DNA of 29,410 nt from Actinomycetes bacterium (GTDB lineage Bacteria > Actinomycetota > Actinomycetes > Actinomycetales > Dermabacteraceae), in the NCBI GenBank assembly GCA_023389045.1, contig JAEWEZ010000173.1:1-29410 (forward strand), written 5' to 3'. A model generated the notes under the pieces. The model saw only the letters and a program-made list of their open reading frames with translations. It had not been told where the DNA came from and did no database searches. Below, one piece after another: positions 16,685 through 22,602 of this stretch; the stretch's first letter is position 1, and every line of letters begins with the position of its first letter. The position numbers and the translations under genes are program-made.

Positions 16685-17812
16685 TCACAGTTTGAGGCCG
16701 ACTCTGACAGGTTCGGGCACGAGCTCGATCCCAAAGGCGTCGCGCACCCGGGACTGCACATCGCGTGCGAGCGCGAGGAGGTCTTCGCTCGTGGCCTCGC
16801 CACGGTTCGTGAGCGCCAGGGAATGTTTGGTGGAGACCGAAGCGCGGGGGCCGACGGCATGGCCCCGTTCCACCCCGGCATGGCTAATCAGCCAGGCCGC
16901 GCTGGTTTTCACATGATCGGTGCCGACGGGGTATCGCGGGGCGCCGTCGGGCAGGGACGCTGCCTGCTGCGCATCCAGGATCGGGTTGGTGAAGAAGGAT
17001 CCGGCCGACCAGGTGTCGTGATCTTCCGGGTTCAGCACCATTCCTTTGCTGGCGCGGATCGCGAGCACGCAGTCACGCACCTGCTGCATCGGTGCCCGCT
17101 GACCCACCTCCACGCCGAGCTGCTTGGCAAGTTCGGCGTAGGCGATCGGAGCGCTCAGGGAACCGATGGTGTGCTGGAAGGTCACCGAGAGCACCACGTA
17201 GCGGCCGGTCGGGGAGTCCGCCTCGCCGCGGTAGCGGGTGCGTTTGAAGATGCTGTCGCGGTAGGCGAAGTCGCAGTCGGAGGCGAAGAAAGTGCGCACG
17301 GTGCGGGCTTCACGGTCCCAGGTGCGCACGCGGGTAATCGTGGAGGACACATCCTGCCCGTAGGCGCCGACGTTCTGGATCGGAACGGCGCCAACGCTTC
17401 CGGGAATACCGGAGAGGCATTCGATGCCGACCATGTCACGGGCCACCGCGTAGCGCACCACCCGGTCCCATTCCACGCCCGCGAACCATTCGGCGATCGC
17501 ACCTCCACAGGCCGGTTCGAGCGGGGTGGTCTCCTCCGGGTCGGCGTCGATCCCGTCGGCCTCCCCCGTCGGCCCGATCTCGCACTGGGCATCCAACCGG
17601 GGTGCCTTCAGCGGATCTCGCAGCAGCACGACGGTGCCGTCGAAGTCATCATCCGAGGCCACCAGATTGGAACCGCCACCGAGCACGAGGAGCTGGTCAC
17701 CGCGCTCATCAGCGGCAGCAACCGCGGCGATCACACTGTTTTCATCGTGGGCTTCGACGAGGGTGCGGATGGTGCCGCCGATACGCAGGGTGGTCAGATC
17801 TGCGAGCCTCAT
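16685..17812 (-). CDS. murB: UDP-N-acetylenolpyruvoylglucosamine reductase
   Basis: It reduces UDP-GlcNAc-enolpyruvate to UDP-MurNAc, the second committed step of peptidoglycan synthesis (375 residues, FAD and NADPH dependent). FAD-binding motifs LVLGGGSNLV (42-51) and GIPGSVGAVPIQNVGAYG (135-152) are clear. The proton-donor Ser272 sits in AGSFFTNP, and Glu339 in NRGEATSED is the expected partner residue. It has an acidic insert near 80-100 (ADGIDADPEETTP). The ATG overlaps the hadB stop by 4 bases, so it belongs to the hadA-hadB-murB operon. Confidence 0.95.
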   Translation of the reverse strand: MRLADLTTLRIGGTIRTLVEAHDENSVIAAVAAADERGDQLLVLGGGSNLVASDDDFDGTVVLLRDPLKAPRLDAQCEIGPTGEADGIDADPEETTPLEPACGGAIAEWFAGVEWDRVVRYAVARDMVGIECLSGIPGSVGAVPIQNVGAYGQDVSSTITRVRTWDREARTVRTFFASDCDFAYRDSIFKRTRYRGEADSPTGRYVVLSVTFQHTIGSLSAPIAYAELAKQLGVEVGQRAPMQQVRDCVLAIRASKGMVLNPEDHDTWSAGSFFTNPILDAQQAASLPDGAPRYPVGTDHVKTSAAWLISHAGVERGHAVGPRASVSTKHSLALTNRGEATSEDLLALARDVQSRVRDAFGIELVPEPVRVGLKL

Positions 17813-18255
17813 GCCTGCTGCTCCCCCGCCGGCAGAGCCACGGTGGCGCGGGCGCGTCCCAGCACCTTCGTGCCCTCCAGGCTTGCCGAGAGGTCAATGC
17901 GGGCGGTCCCGGTGGCCTCGTCGATTGCCCCGACCACCCCGGTAATCTGGAGCTGCACGCTTCCGGTGGCGGGCACCGGCACCGGGTTCGTGAAGCGGGT
18001 GGAGTAGGCGCGCACGCAGCCGGGGTCACCGAGTGCGTCCAGCAGCGGCGCGATCGCAACACCCATGGTCAGCATGCCGTGGGCGATCACGCCCGGCAGG
18101 CCAGCCTCGGTGGCGACCGTGTCGTTGTAGTGGATCGGGTTGAAATCCCCGGAGGCGCCCGCGTACCGCACGAGCGTGTCACGGCTGATCTCCCGGGTGG
18201 TGTTCACGATCTGCTCACCCACGATGAGATCGGCAAGGGTTCGAACAGTGCTCAT
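17809..18255 (-). CDS. hadB: MaoC-like (3R)-hydroxyacyl dehydratase, catalytic subunit
   Basis: A single hot-dog-fold protein of 148 residues. The hydratase-2 motif GDFNPIHYND carries the catalytic pair Asp37 and His42, followed by GLPGVIAHGMLTMG, typical of MaoC/HadB. In mycobacteria HadB pairs with HadA or HadC to dehydrate FAS-II intermediates for mycolic acids. Most relatives of the likely host lack mycolates, so here it more probably serves fatty acid synthesis or another acyl-CoA/ACP. AGGAG precedes the ATG; murB overlaps its end by 4 bases. Confidence 0.9.
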   Translation of the reverse strand: MSTVRTLADLIVGEQIVNTTREISRDTLVRYAGASGDFNPIHYNDTVATEAGLPGVIAHGMLTMGVAIAPLLDALGDPGCVRAYSTRFTNPVPVPATGSVQLQITGVVGAIDEATGTARIDLSASLEGTKVLGRARATVALPAGEQQA

Positions 18256-18308
18256 GGAGGCTCCTGGGGGTGGGGCGCTTGGGGCGCCAGGGTGGGAACA
18301 ATAGGGGG

Positions 18309-18337
18309 GCCGACAGGGCAGATGCTGCCGACAGGGC
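18309..18337. repeat. Short direct repeat in the hadA-hadB gap
   Basis: GCCGACAGGGC occurs at 18309-18319 and again at 18327-18337 (18-base period), followed by looser variants (CCGATAGGGCC, CCGACGGGGC). It sits in a G-rich 148-base spacer between two genes that are normally adjacent. No function is evident. Confidence 0.6.
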
Positions 18338-18403
18338 CGATAGGGCCCGACGGGGCGGCGGCGCCCTGCTAGCGGCGGTGAGACGGGTGCTGGCGGGGTC
18401 GGC

Positions 18404-18883
18404 TCACTCGCCGCGCACCACCAGCATGGACTTCACGCTGGCAACGGCCGCGCCGCTCGGATCGCTCATATCCACGTGGGTGGTGACCATGGCGTGGCCA
18501 CCGGCAGCACGCACCGATTCGACGGTGAGGGTCGGGGTGAGACGATCTCCAGCGACGACCGGACGGTGCAGGGTGAAGGACTCTTCCCCGTGCACCACGC
18601 GCGAGAAGTCGATACCCGCGGCAGGGTCCTGAATGTAGGTGGCTTCTGTGGCCTGGGCGAGGGAGACGAGGAAGGTGGGCGGGGCTAGAACACCTCGGAG
18701 GCCGGCAGCGCGGGCAGCTTCCGGATCCGTGTGCAGCGGGCTCGTGGCACCGGTGGCACGGGCAAACTCGGCGATCTTTTCCGCGGAAATCTCGTGCTCA
18801 GGCCCGGGCGGGTAGGTCTTCCCGGCAAAGGCGGGGTCGGGCAGAGCGGGGCCTGCGCTTGCGGCGCTCTCAGCTGTCGTCAT
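18404..18883 (-). CDS. hadA: MaoC-like dehydratase, FAS1-type N-terminal domain (HadA-like partner subunit)
   Basis: A hot-dog-fold protein of 159 residues, partner of the next gene product. The central helix region GATSPLHTDPEAARAAG and VLAPPTFLVSL match the HadA family. HadA lacks the Asp-x-Asn-Pro-x-His active site and instead shapes the substrate channel. I chose the ATG at 18883 because AAGGAG lies seven bases upstream and the longer open frame runs back through the rpmG terminator and rpmG. Its position directly after rpmG repeats the gene order known from mycobacteria (rpmG-hadA-hadB). Confidence 0.88.
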   Translation of the reverse strand: MTTAESAASAGPALPDPAFAGKTYPPGPEHEISAEKIAEFARATGATSPLHTDPEAARAAGLRGVLAPPTFLVSLAQATEATYIQDPAAGIDFSRVVHGEESFTLHRPVVAGDRLTPTLTVESVRAAGGHAMVTTHVDMSDPSGAAVASVKSMLVVRGE

Positions 18884-18991
18884 CGGTTCTCCTTGCGGGC
18901 TGTGATCGGGGATGCGCGCATCCCGTGCTCCAGCATGCACTATCACCGTGGTTTGCGCGTCTTTCCGTATCGTTGCGAGGGTAGATACAAC

Positions 18992-19022
18992 AAAGGCCAC
19001 TCGGTGTTCCCGAATGGCCTTT
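18992..19022 (-). terminator. rpmG terminator
   Basis: A 13-bp stem (18992-19004 with 19010-19022, one G-U pair) with a 5-base loop and flanking A/T runs lies 17 bases after the rpmG stop. It should end the tRNA-rpmG transcript before hadA. Confidence 0.8.
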
Positions 19023-19038
19023 GAACGGATCCGCTGAT

Positions 19039-19209
19039 TCAGCGGGTCTCGCGGTGCGCGGTCTGCTTGCCGCAGGTGGGGCAGAACTTCGACAGCTCCA
19101 GACGGTCCGGGGAGTTGCGTCGGTTCTTCTTGGTGATGTAGTTGCGGGCCTTGCACTCGGCGCAGGCCATGGTGATCTTGGGACGCACGTCGGAGCTCTT
19201 GCTCGCCAT
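19039..19209 (-). CDS. rpmG: 50S ribosomal protein L33
   Basis: A small basic protein of the large ribosomal subunit (56 residues). The core KITMACAECKARNYITKKNR and the second pair CPTCGK give four cysteines (CxxC twice), so it is the zinc-binding C+ form rather than the zinc-independent paralogue used in zinc starvation. I chose the ATG at 19209, preceded by GAGAGAGG, over a longer frame. It follows tRNA-Met on the same strand, a conserved actinobacterial order. Confidence 0.96.
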   Translation of the reverse strand: MASKSSDVRPKITMACAECKARNYITKKNRRNSPDRLELSKFCPTCGKQTAHRETR

Positions 19210-19308
19210 GGTTCGCCTCTCTCGTTCTGGGTCGCGCTGCACGCGCCGCAATCCGCATCCCCACTGCGGGGACATGTCCTAGTGATGTGCACTCCGGCTA
19301 CACCGGTG

Positions 19309-19385
19309 TGGTACCGAGGGCGGGGATCGAACCCGCGACCTCACGATTATGAGTCGTGCGCTCTGACCGTCTGAGCTACCCCGGC
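19309..19385 (-). tRNA. tRNA-Met (CAU)
   Basis: The cloverleaf is complete: a 7-bp acceptor stem (with two G-U pairs), anticodon stem CACGA/TCGTG, loop CTCATAA with anticodon CAU, T arm GCGGG-TTCGATC-CCCGC and an encoded CCA. The anticodon stem lacks the GGG/CCC of initiators, so it is elongator Met; a lysidine-modified Ile tRNA is possible but less likely in this conserved cluster. Confidence 0.93.
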
Positions 19386-19440
19386 GCGACGGACCACATC
19401 GGCCCGGCCTCGAGACGAGACCGGGCCGATGGTCCATCAG

Positions 19441-19513
19441 AGCCCTGAAAGGGAATCGAACCCTTGACCTTCTCCTTACCATGGAGATGCTCTGCCGACT
19501 GAGCTATCAGGGC
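19441..19513 (-). tRNA. tRNA-Thr (GGU)
   Basis: Acceptor stem GCCCTGA/TCAGGGC, D arm GCTCAGTCGGCAGAGC, anticodon stem TCTCC/GGAGA with loop ATGGTAA (anticodon GGU), and T arm AAGGG-TTCGATT-CCCTT. The 3' CCA is not encoded. It is the middle gene of the three-tRNA cluster. Confidence 0.95.
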
Positions 19514-19597
19514 AACTCGGTAGAGATTACTCGATCGTTTGGCTCGCACCAAATCGAGAACCGCTTCCGGTGCTTCAGATCACATGGATCCTCTGCG

Positions 19598-19679
19598 TGG
19601 CAGGTGAGGGATTCGAACCCCCGTAGGCAATGCCAGCTGATTTACAGTCAGCCCCCTTTGGCCACTCGGGTAACCTGCC
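19598..19679 (-). tRNA. tRNA-Tyr (GUA)
   Basis: Acceptor stem GGCAGGT/ACCTGCC, anticodon loop CTGTAAA with GUA, a long variable arm as expected for class II tRNA-Tyr, and T loop TTCGAAT. CCA is not encoded. It is the first gene of the minus-strand cluster. Confidence 0.95.
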
Positions 19680-19713
19680 GGGTTGCGGCGCTTGCGCGAT
19701 CCTCAGTTCTGGG

Positions 19714-19770
19714 AACGGCCCGGGGCCGTTTCCTTCGCTGCCTCACTCGCAGGCGACTCGGAACAGCATA
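19714..19770 (-). promoter_or_regulatory. Possible tRNA-cluster promoter and leader hairpin
   Basis: On the minus strand TATGCT (19765-19770) fits a -10 box; no good -35 box was found. A GC hairpin AACGGCC-CGG-GGCCGTT (19714-19730) lies between it and the 5' end of tRNA-Tyr and would be in the precursor leader. Support is modest. Confidence 0.35.
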
Positions 19771-19822
19771 GCGGCGATGCACTTCCCGCGCGAACCCAAG
19801 ACGGCTCTTTGCCGCATGAAGC

Positions 19823-19850
19823 TGGTCACAGGACCCCCCCCGTCTACAGT
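19823..19850 (+). promoter_or_regulatory. Candidate yajQ promoter with poly-C spacer
   Basis: TGGTCA (19823-19828, four of six matches to the -35 consensus) and TACAGT (19845-19850, a -10 match) are 16 bases apart, about 87 bases upstream of yajQ. Eight consecutive C residues (19834-19841) fill half of the spacer, so a one-base slip would change spacer length. Confidence 0.4.
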
Positions 19851-19936
19851 GGGAACACCTGAACACCCTTGCAGTGCCAGCCGCTCTGCACACTTCAATG
19901 TTCACACCGTCTGCTCACCTGATCTGGAGGTTCACC

Positions 19937-20425
19937 ATGGCCGATTCCTCATTCGATATCGTCTCCAAACTCGACCGCCAGGAGGTTGATAACGCCGTCA
20001 ACCAGGCCGCGAAAGAAGTGGGTTCCCGTTACGACTTCCGCAATACCGGTGCCCGCCTCACCCTCAGCGGCGATGAGATCGTCATGATCGCCAATGCCGA
20101 GGACCGCGTGATGGCCATCCTGGATGTGCTGCAGACCAAGCTCATGCGTCGCGGCATTTCGCTCAAGGCCATCGAGGTGGGCGATCCGAAGGAGTCCGGC
20201 AAGGAGGTGCGCCTGGTGGCAGCCCTCAAGGAGGGCATCAGCTCCGAGATGGCAAAGAAGATCTCCAAGATCATTCGCGATGAAGGCCCCAAGGGCGTCA
20301 AGCCGCAGATCCAGGGCGATGAACTGCGCGTGAGCTCGAAGAGCCGCGATGACCTCCAGGCCGTGATTGCGCTCCTGAAGGGCAAGGACCTGGACGTGGC
20401 GCTCCAGTTCACGAATTACCGCTGA
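19937..20425 (+). CDS. yajQ: YajQ-family nucleotide-binding protein
   Basis: A small cytoplasmic protein (162 residues, family norm about 163) made of two ferredoxin-like halves. It opens ADSSFDIVSKLDRQEVDNAV, and YDFRNTGA, DLQAVIALLKGKDLD and the end LQFTNYR are all family signatures. Xanthomonas and Pseudomonas homologues bind cyclic di-GMP; whether this one does is unknown. I chose the ATG at 19937, seven bases after TGGAGG, over a start 63 bases earlier. It is a lone plus-strand gene, divergent from the tRNA cluster and closed by a bidirectional terminator. Confidence 0.95.
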   Translation: MADSSFDIVSKLDRQEVDNAVNQAAKEVGSRYDFRNTGARLTLSGDEIVMIANAEDRVMAILDVLQTKLMRRGISLKAIEVGDPKESGKEVRLVAALKEGISSEMAKKISKIIRDEGPKGVKPQIQGDELRVSSKSRDDLQAVIALLKGKDLDVALQFTNYR

Positions 20426-20527
20426 CGTCTAACCTTTCTGGGCTCTGGCCTGGGATCCCGATCTGACCTCTAATCTGCGATCCCGCGAGATCTCTCGATT
20501 AATCCGCGTCAAGCCATCGAACACGGG

Positions 20528-20560
20528 GAAAGCCCCCGGCCCATTGGGCCGGGGGCTTTC
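20528..20560. terminator. Bidirectional terminator between yajQ and the WXG100 genes
   Basis: A perfect 15-bp inverted repeat with a 3-base loop, its outer ends being AAAG and CTTT so that each strand ends in U residues. It lies between convergent genes and should stop both yajQ and the type VII secretion substrate transcripts. Confidence 0.9.
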
Positions 20561-20585
20561 GCAGATCTGAGCGACCTGATCGAAA

Positions 20586-20861
20586 TCAGAGCGCGCTCGA
20601 GGTCTGGCTCTGCTCCTCAAGATCAGCGTTGAGCTCGTTTGCGAAGTTTCGGATCTGCTCCTGCACCGAGTCAACGGTCTGCACGACGCTGTTCCACTCT
20701 TCGCGGTAGTTGTCCGCGTCCTCGCCCATCCAGTCAGTACCGCAGATCTGGGAGACCAGGTTGGTGGCCTCGGAGAAGGCGTCATGAATAGCGGTCGCGA
20801 ACTGGTTGATCTGATCAACGACGCCAGGTGCGGCGTCGACATCCATACCCTGGAAAGACAT
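20586..20861 (-). CDS. WXG100-family secreted protein (Esx-like)
   Basis: A 91-residue helical-hairpin protein, the typical size of type VII secretion substrates. The turn motif is Trp-Met-Gly (GTDWMGEDADNYREEWN) near residue 44. No signal peptide is present, as expected, and no C-terminal YxxxD/E export motif is visible (the tail is ANELNADLEEQSQTSSAL). It lies 62 bases downstream of a second WXG100 gene on the same strand. The two are probably co-transcribed and form a heterodimer, as EsxA/EsxB do. GGGGA precedes the ATG. Confidence 0.92.
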   Translation of the reverse strand: MSFQGMDVDAAPGVVDQINQFATAIHDAFSEATNLVSQICGTDWMGEDADNYREEWNSVVQTVDSVQEQIRNFANELNADLEEQSQTSSAL

Positions 20862-20923
20862 GTTTTCCCCTTAAGTGTGTGAGTGTGTGACGTTTGAGGT
20901 GGTCAGGCGGATTGCGGAGGCAA

Positions 20924-21190
20924 TCACTGAGACGATGCCTGCTCCTGGGCCTTGATGTTGCTGCGAGCCTTCTCAGCGTGCTCTTCCACAGACCGCTTCA
21001 GCGCGTCGATCACGCCACGCAGATCGTTCTCAAAGCGGCCCTTGAAGTCGTCAGCGTCCGCGCCAACCCAGTCAAACTCCTGGACGGCGCCGAGCGCGGT
21101 GGCGTAAGCAGACTCAATGTCCGAGGAGATGTTGTCCATCGAGGCAGCCATGCTCTCGACTCGCCCCGGATCCATACCCTTGCGCGCCAT
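20924..21190 (-). CDS. WXG100-family secreted protein (Esx-like), first of the tandem pair
   Basis: This 88-residue protein has the motif Trp-Val-Gly (QEFDWVGADADDFKGRFE) near the middle and two predicted helices. I chose the ATG at 21190 because GGAGGAATAAAC precedes it; the open frame extends 141 bases further without a family match. No YxxxD/E motif is visible at the C-terminus. It follows a conserved 25-base promoter element and leads the pair with the 91-residue partner. Confidence 0.92.
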   Translation of the reverse strand: MARKGMDPGRVESMAASMDNISSDIESAYATALGAVQEFDWVGADADDFKGRFENDLRGVIDALKRSVEEHAEKARSNIKAQEQASSQ

Positions 21191-21285
21191 GTTTATTCCT
21201 CCATGTCGTTTTTCCCTGTGTCCACCCGGCAGGAGATCGCGCATTGTGTCGCTTTCTCGATCCCTGTGGTCCAGGTGATGTCTCC

Positions 21286-21338
21286 ACACTAGGTGCTCCT
21301 CCACGCCTTGGCGATGGGGAGTAGTCCCCATGTGGATA
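21286..21338 (-). promoter_or_regulatory. Promoter and conserved element, copy 1, of the WXG100 pair
   Basis: On the minus strand TATCCACATGGGGACT-A-CTCCCCAT (21338-21314) is followed 22 bases later by TAGTGT (21291-21286), a -10 hexamer. The core ATGGGGA/TCCCCAT is a 7-bp inverted repeat around four bases. No -35 consensus lies at the proper distance, so the element occupies the region where an activator would bind. The same arrangement recurs at 22471-22523. The start codon is 124 bases from the element. Confidence 0.7.
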
Positions 21339-21410
21339 CCGGGTACTCCCCAAGGCCTTACGACTCATAAAAACCGCAAGCCACTAGCCATTTCCCGGCG
21401 CTACCACCAT

Positions 21411-21447
21411 CAAGAAAGCCCCGGTCGGTGAACGACCGGGGCTCTTG
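21411..21447 (-). terminator. Terminator of the LpqN-like gene
   Basis: AGCCCCGGTCG (21417-21427) pairs with 21433-21443, and CAAGA/CTTG flanks extend it after a bulge. It lies 22 bases past the stop and ends in U-rich bases on the minus strand. Confidence 0.85.
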
Positions 21448-21468
21448 ATATCAACGGGGATGGGGAGT

Positions 21469-21948
21469 TCATCCCTCCGTCACACGCAGGGAGTCCTGGA
21501 TGGTGCGCAGCAGCTCAATATCGTCATCGGCACTCTCGGCGCCGCAGCTACCGATCACCTCGACAACGTCCACCACGTCCCCCCGCTCCACGAGGCAGTA
21601 GCGGGCAGCCTGCACCACCGTGGGGCGCCCCGGCTGGGTGTATCCGTACTCGCTGGCAACCCATGTGCGTCCCTGGCTTTCCAGCTCCCCTGTGCCCAGG
21701 TCTTCCAGCTCGGGCAGGGACTTCTTACGCTTTTCCAGACCTTGCTCAGCCTGTTCCAGGGTGAATCCGGCGGCGAAGCGTTGCACCGTCACCACTACAT
21801 TGAGGCGGAACTGCCCATCCACCACCGGCTCGGCAATCGCGATCTGCACACCAGGAATGGTGAGCACTTCCCAGTCATCCGGCACATCCATAGAGATATG
21901 GGGCGGGCCCGGGATCTGGGCACTGGGATACGTCAGCGTCTTCGTCAT
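21469..21948 (-). CDS. LpqN/PsbP-like small protein of the type VII locus
   Basis: A 159-residue protein whose PsbP/LpqN-type alpha-beta fold I infer from the pattern HISMDVPDDWEVL, then VVVTVQRFAAGFTLEQAEQ, a basic KRKK turn and a late strand QAARYCLVERGDVVDVVEV. No signal peptide or lipobox is present, unlike mycobacterial LpqN, so it should be cytoplasmic. I preferred the second Met (21948) over 21975 because AAGG sits just upstream and the conserved-looking part begins there. It has its own terminator and lies between two WXG100 units; the context suggests a secretion chaperone or accessory role, but that is unproven. Confidence 0.75.
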   Translation of the reverse strand: MTKTLTYPSAQIPGPPHISMDVPDDWEVLTIPGVQIAIAEPVVDGQFRLNVVVTVQRFAAGFTLEQAEQGLEKRKKSLPELEDLGTGELESQGRTWVASEYGYTQPGRPTVVQAARYCLVERGDVVDVVEVIGSCGAESADDDIELLRTIQDSLRVTEG

Positions 21949-22067
21949 CACCTTGCTCCGTCGTCTTCCCACCAAGTGACAGCCGCCAATCTACCAGCCG
22001 GCACCGCGACGACATGCCCGGGCCATTCAACCCGAAACATACCGGTCAGAACCTCGCGGGACCGCGT

Positions 22068-22102
22068 AAAAGCCCGAGTGGAATGATCTCCACTCGGGCC
22101 TT
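22068..22102 (-). terminator. Terminator of the third WXG100 gene
   Basis: GCCCGAGTGGA (22072-22082) pairs perfectly with 22089-22099 around a 6-base loop. TTTTA follows on the minus strand, a textbook intrinsic terminator 17 bases after the stop. Confidence 0.9.
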
Positions 22103-22118
22103 AACGGCGCAGTAGATG

Positions 22119-22388
22119 TCAGCTGCCGGAGACGCGGGCCTGCTCGGCAGCGTTGCGTTCTGCCGTCTCCCCCAGCTCTGCAACATCGCTCTTGAGCTTG
22201 TCCAGTGCGGGAACCATCTCGCCTTCCCACGAGGAGCGGAAAGTGTCGGCGTCCTGCCCCTCCCAGTACACGCCCTCGAGGCCCTGGGTCAGTTCGTTCT
22301 TAATGCGCTCGATTTCTTCGGCGGCGTCCCGCAGCTCAGTCGCGAGCCGCTTGACCTCTTCTACCGCCATACCTTCCATGTTGTTCAC
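22119..22388 (-). CDS. WXG100-family secreted protein (Esx-like), single gene
   Basis: This 89-residue protein has the motif Trp-Glu-Gly (GVYWEGQDADTFRSSWEGEM) flanked by two long amphipathic helices. The tail ends AEQARVSGS without YxxxD/E. Candidate starts are the GTG at 22388 and ATGs at 22379 and 22370; I chose the GTG because AAGGGG lies at normal spacing before it only. It has its own terminator and a promoter element nearly identical to that of the WXG100 pair. It may form a homodimer or pair with a product elsewhere. Confidence 0.88.
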   Translation of the reverse strand: MNNMEGMAVEEVKRLATELRDAAEEIERIKNELTQGLEGVYWEGQDADTFRSSWEGEMVPALDKLKSDVAELGETAERNAAEQARVSGS

Positions 22389-22470
22389 GACGGGGTTCCC
22401 CTTCCTGTTCCTGGTGCATCGGCTGGGACTTCCCCCGTGTGGGAACCACCAGCTCGTGGTAACAGTGACC

Positions 22471-22523
22471 ACCCTACGGTTCAGGGACAGGCGAGGATAT
22501 GGGGAGGAGTCCCCATGTGGATA
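22471..22523 (-). promoter_or_regulatory. Promoter and conserved element, copy 2, of the single WXG100 gene
   Basis: On the minus strand TATCCACATGGGGACT-C-CTCCCCAT (22523-22499) differs from copy 1 at one of 25 bases. It is again followed, after exactly 22 bases, by a -10 hexamer, TAGGGT (22476-22471). The 22-base spacers themselves are unrelated. The element is 111 bases from the GTG start. Here the preceding base makes TTATCCACA, which also matches a DnaA box. Confidence 0.7.
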
Positions 22524-22602
22524 ACTCTGCGTCGAAAATTTCAGGTACCCACAAGGGGTCATCTTCCCCGCTCGCGCAGAGCTCCCCTCAGAACAGCAGC
22601 GG

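Noticed and set aside
14302..16695. A 797-codon plus-strand frame opposite folD and glyA
   Set aside because: It spans two well-defined genes and their intergenic gap on the other strand and shows no protein family signature.
16615..16881. Upstream extension of glyA to 16881
   Set aside because: It would overlap the end of murB and add 89 residues not found in serine hydroxymethyltransferases. The GTG at 16614 has AGGAGG before it.
18884..19264. Upstream extension of hadA to 19264
   Set aside because: It would run through rpmG in another frame and through its terminator; the ATG at 18883 has a good ribosome site.
20586..22388. Recent duplication of a mobile cassette, suggested by the repeated promoter element
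   Set aside because: The WXG100 genes and the sequence around the 25-base element are diverged. No transposase, target duplication or terminal repeat is visible, so regulatory conservation explains the repeat better.
21314..22523. A replication origin, suggested by the DnaA-box-like TTATCCACA
   Set aside because: Only one perfect and one near box are present, with no AT-rich region and no dnaA, dnaN or parAB genes nearby.
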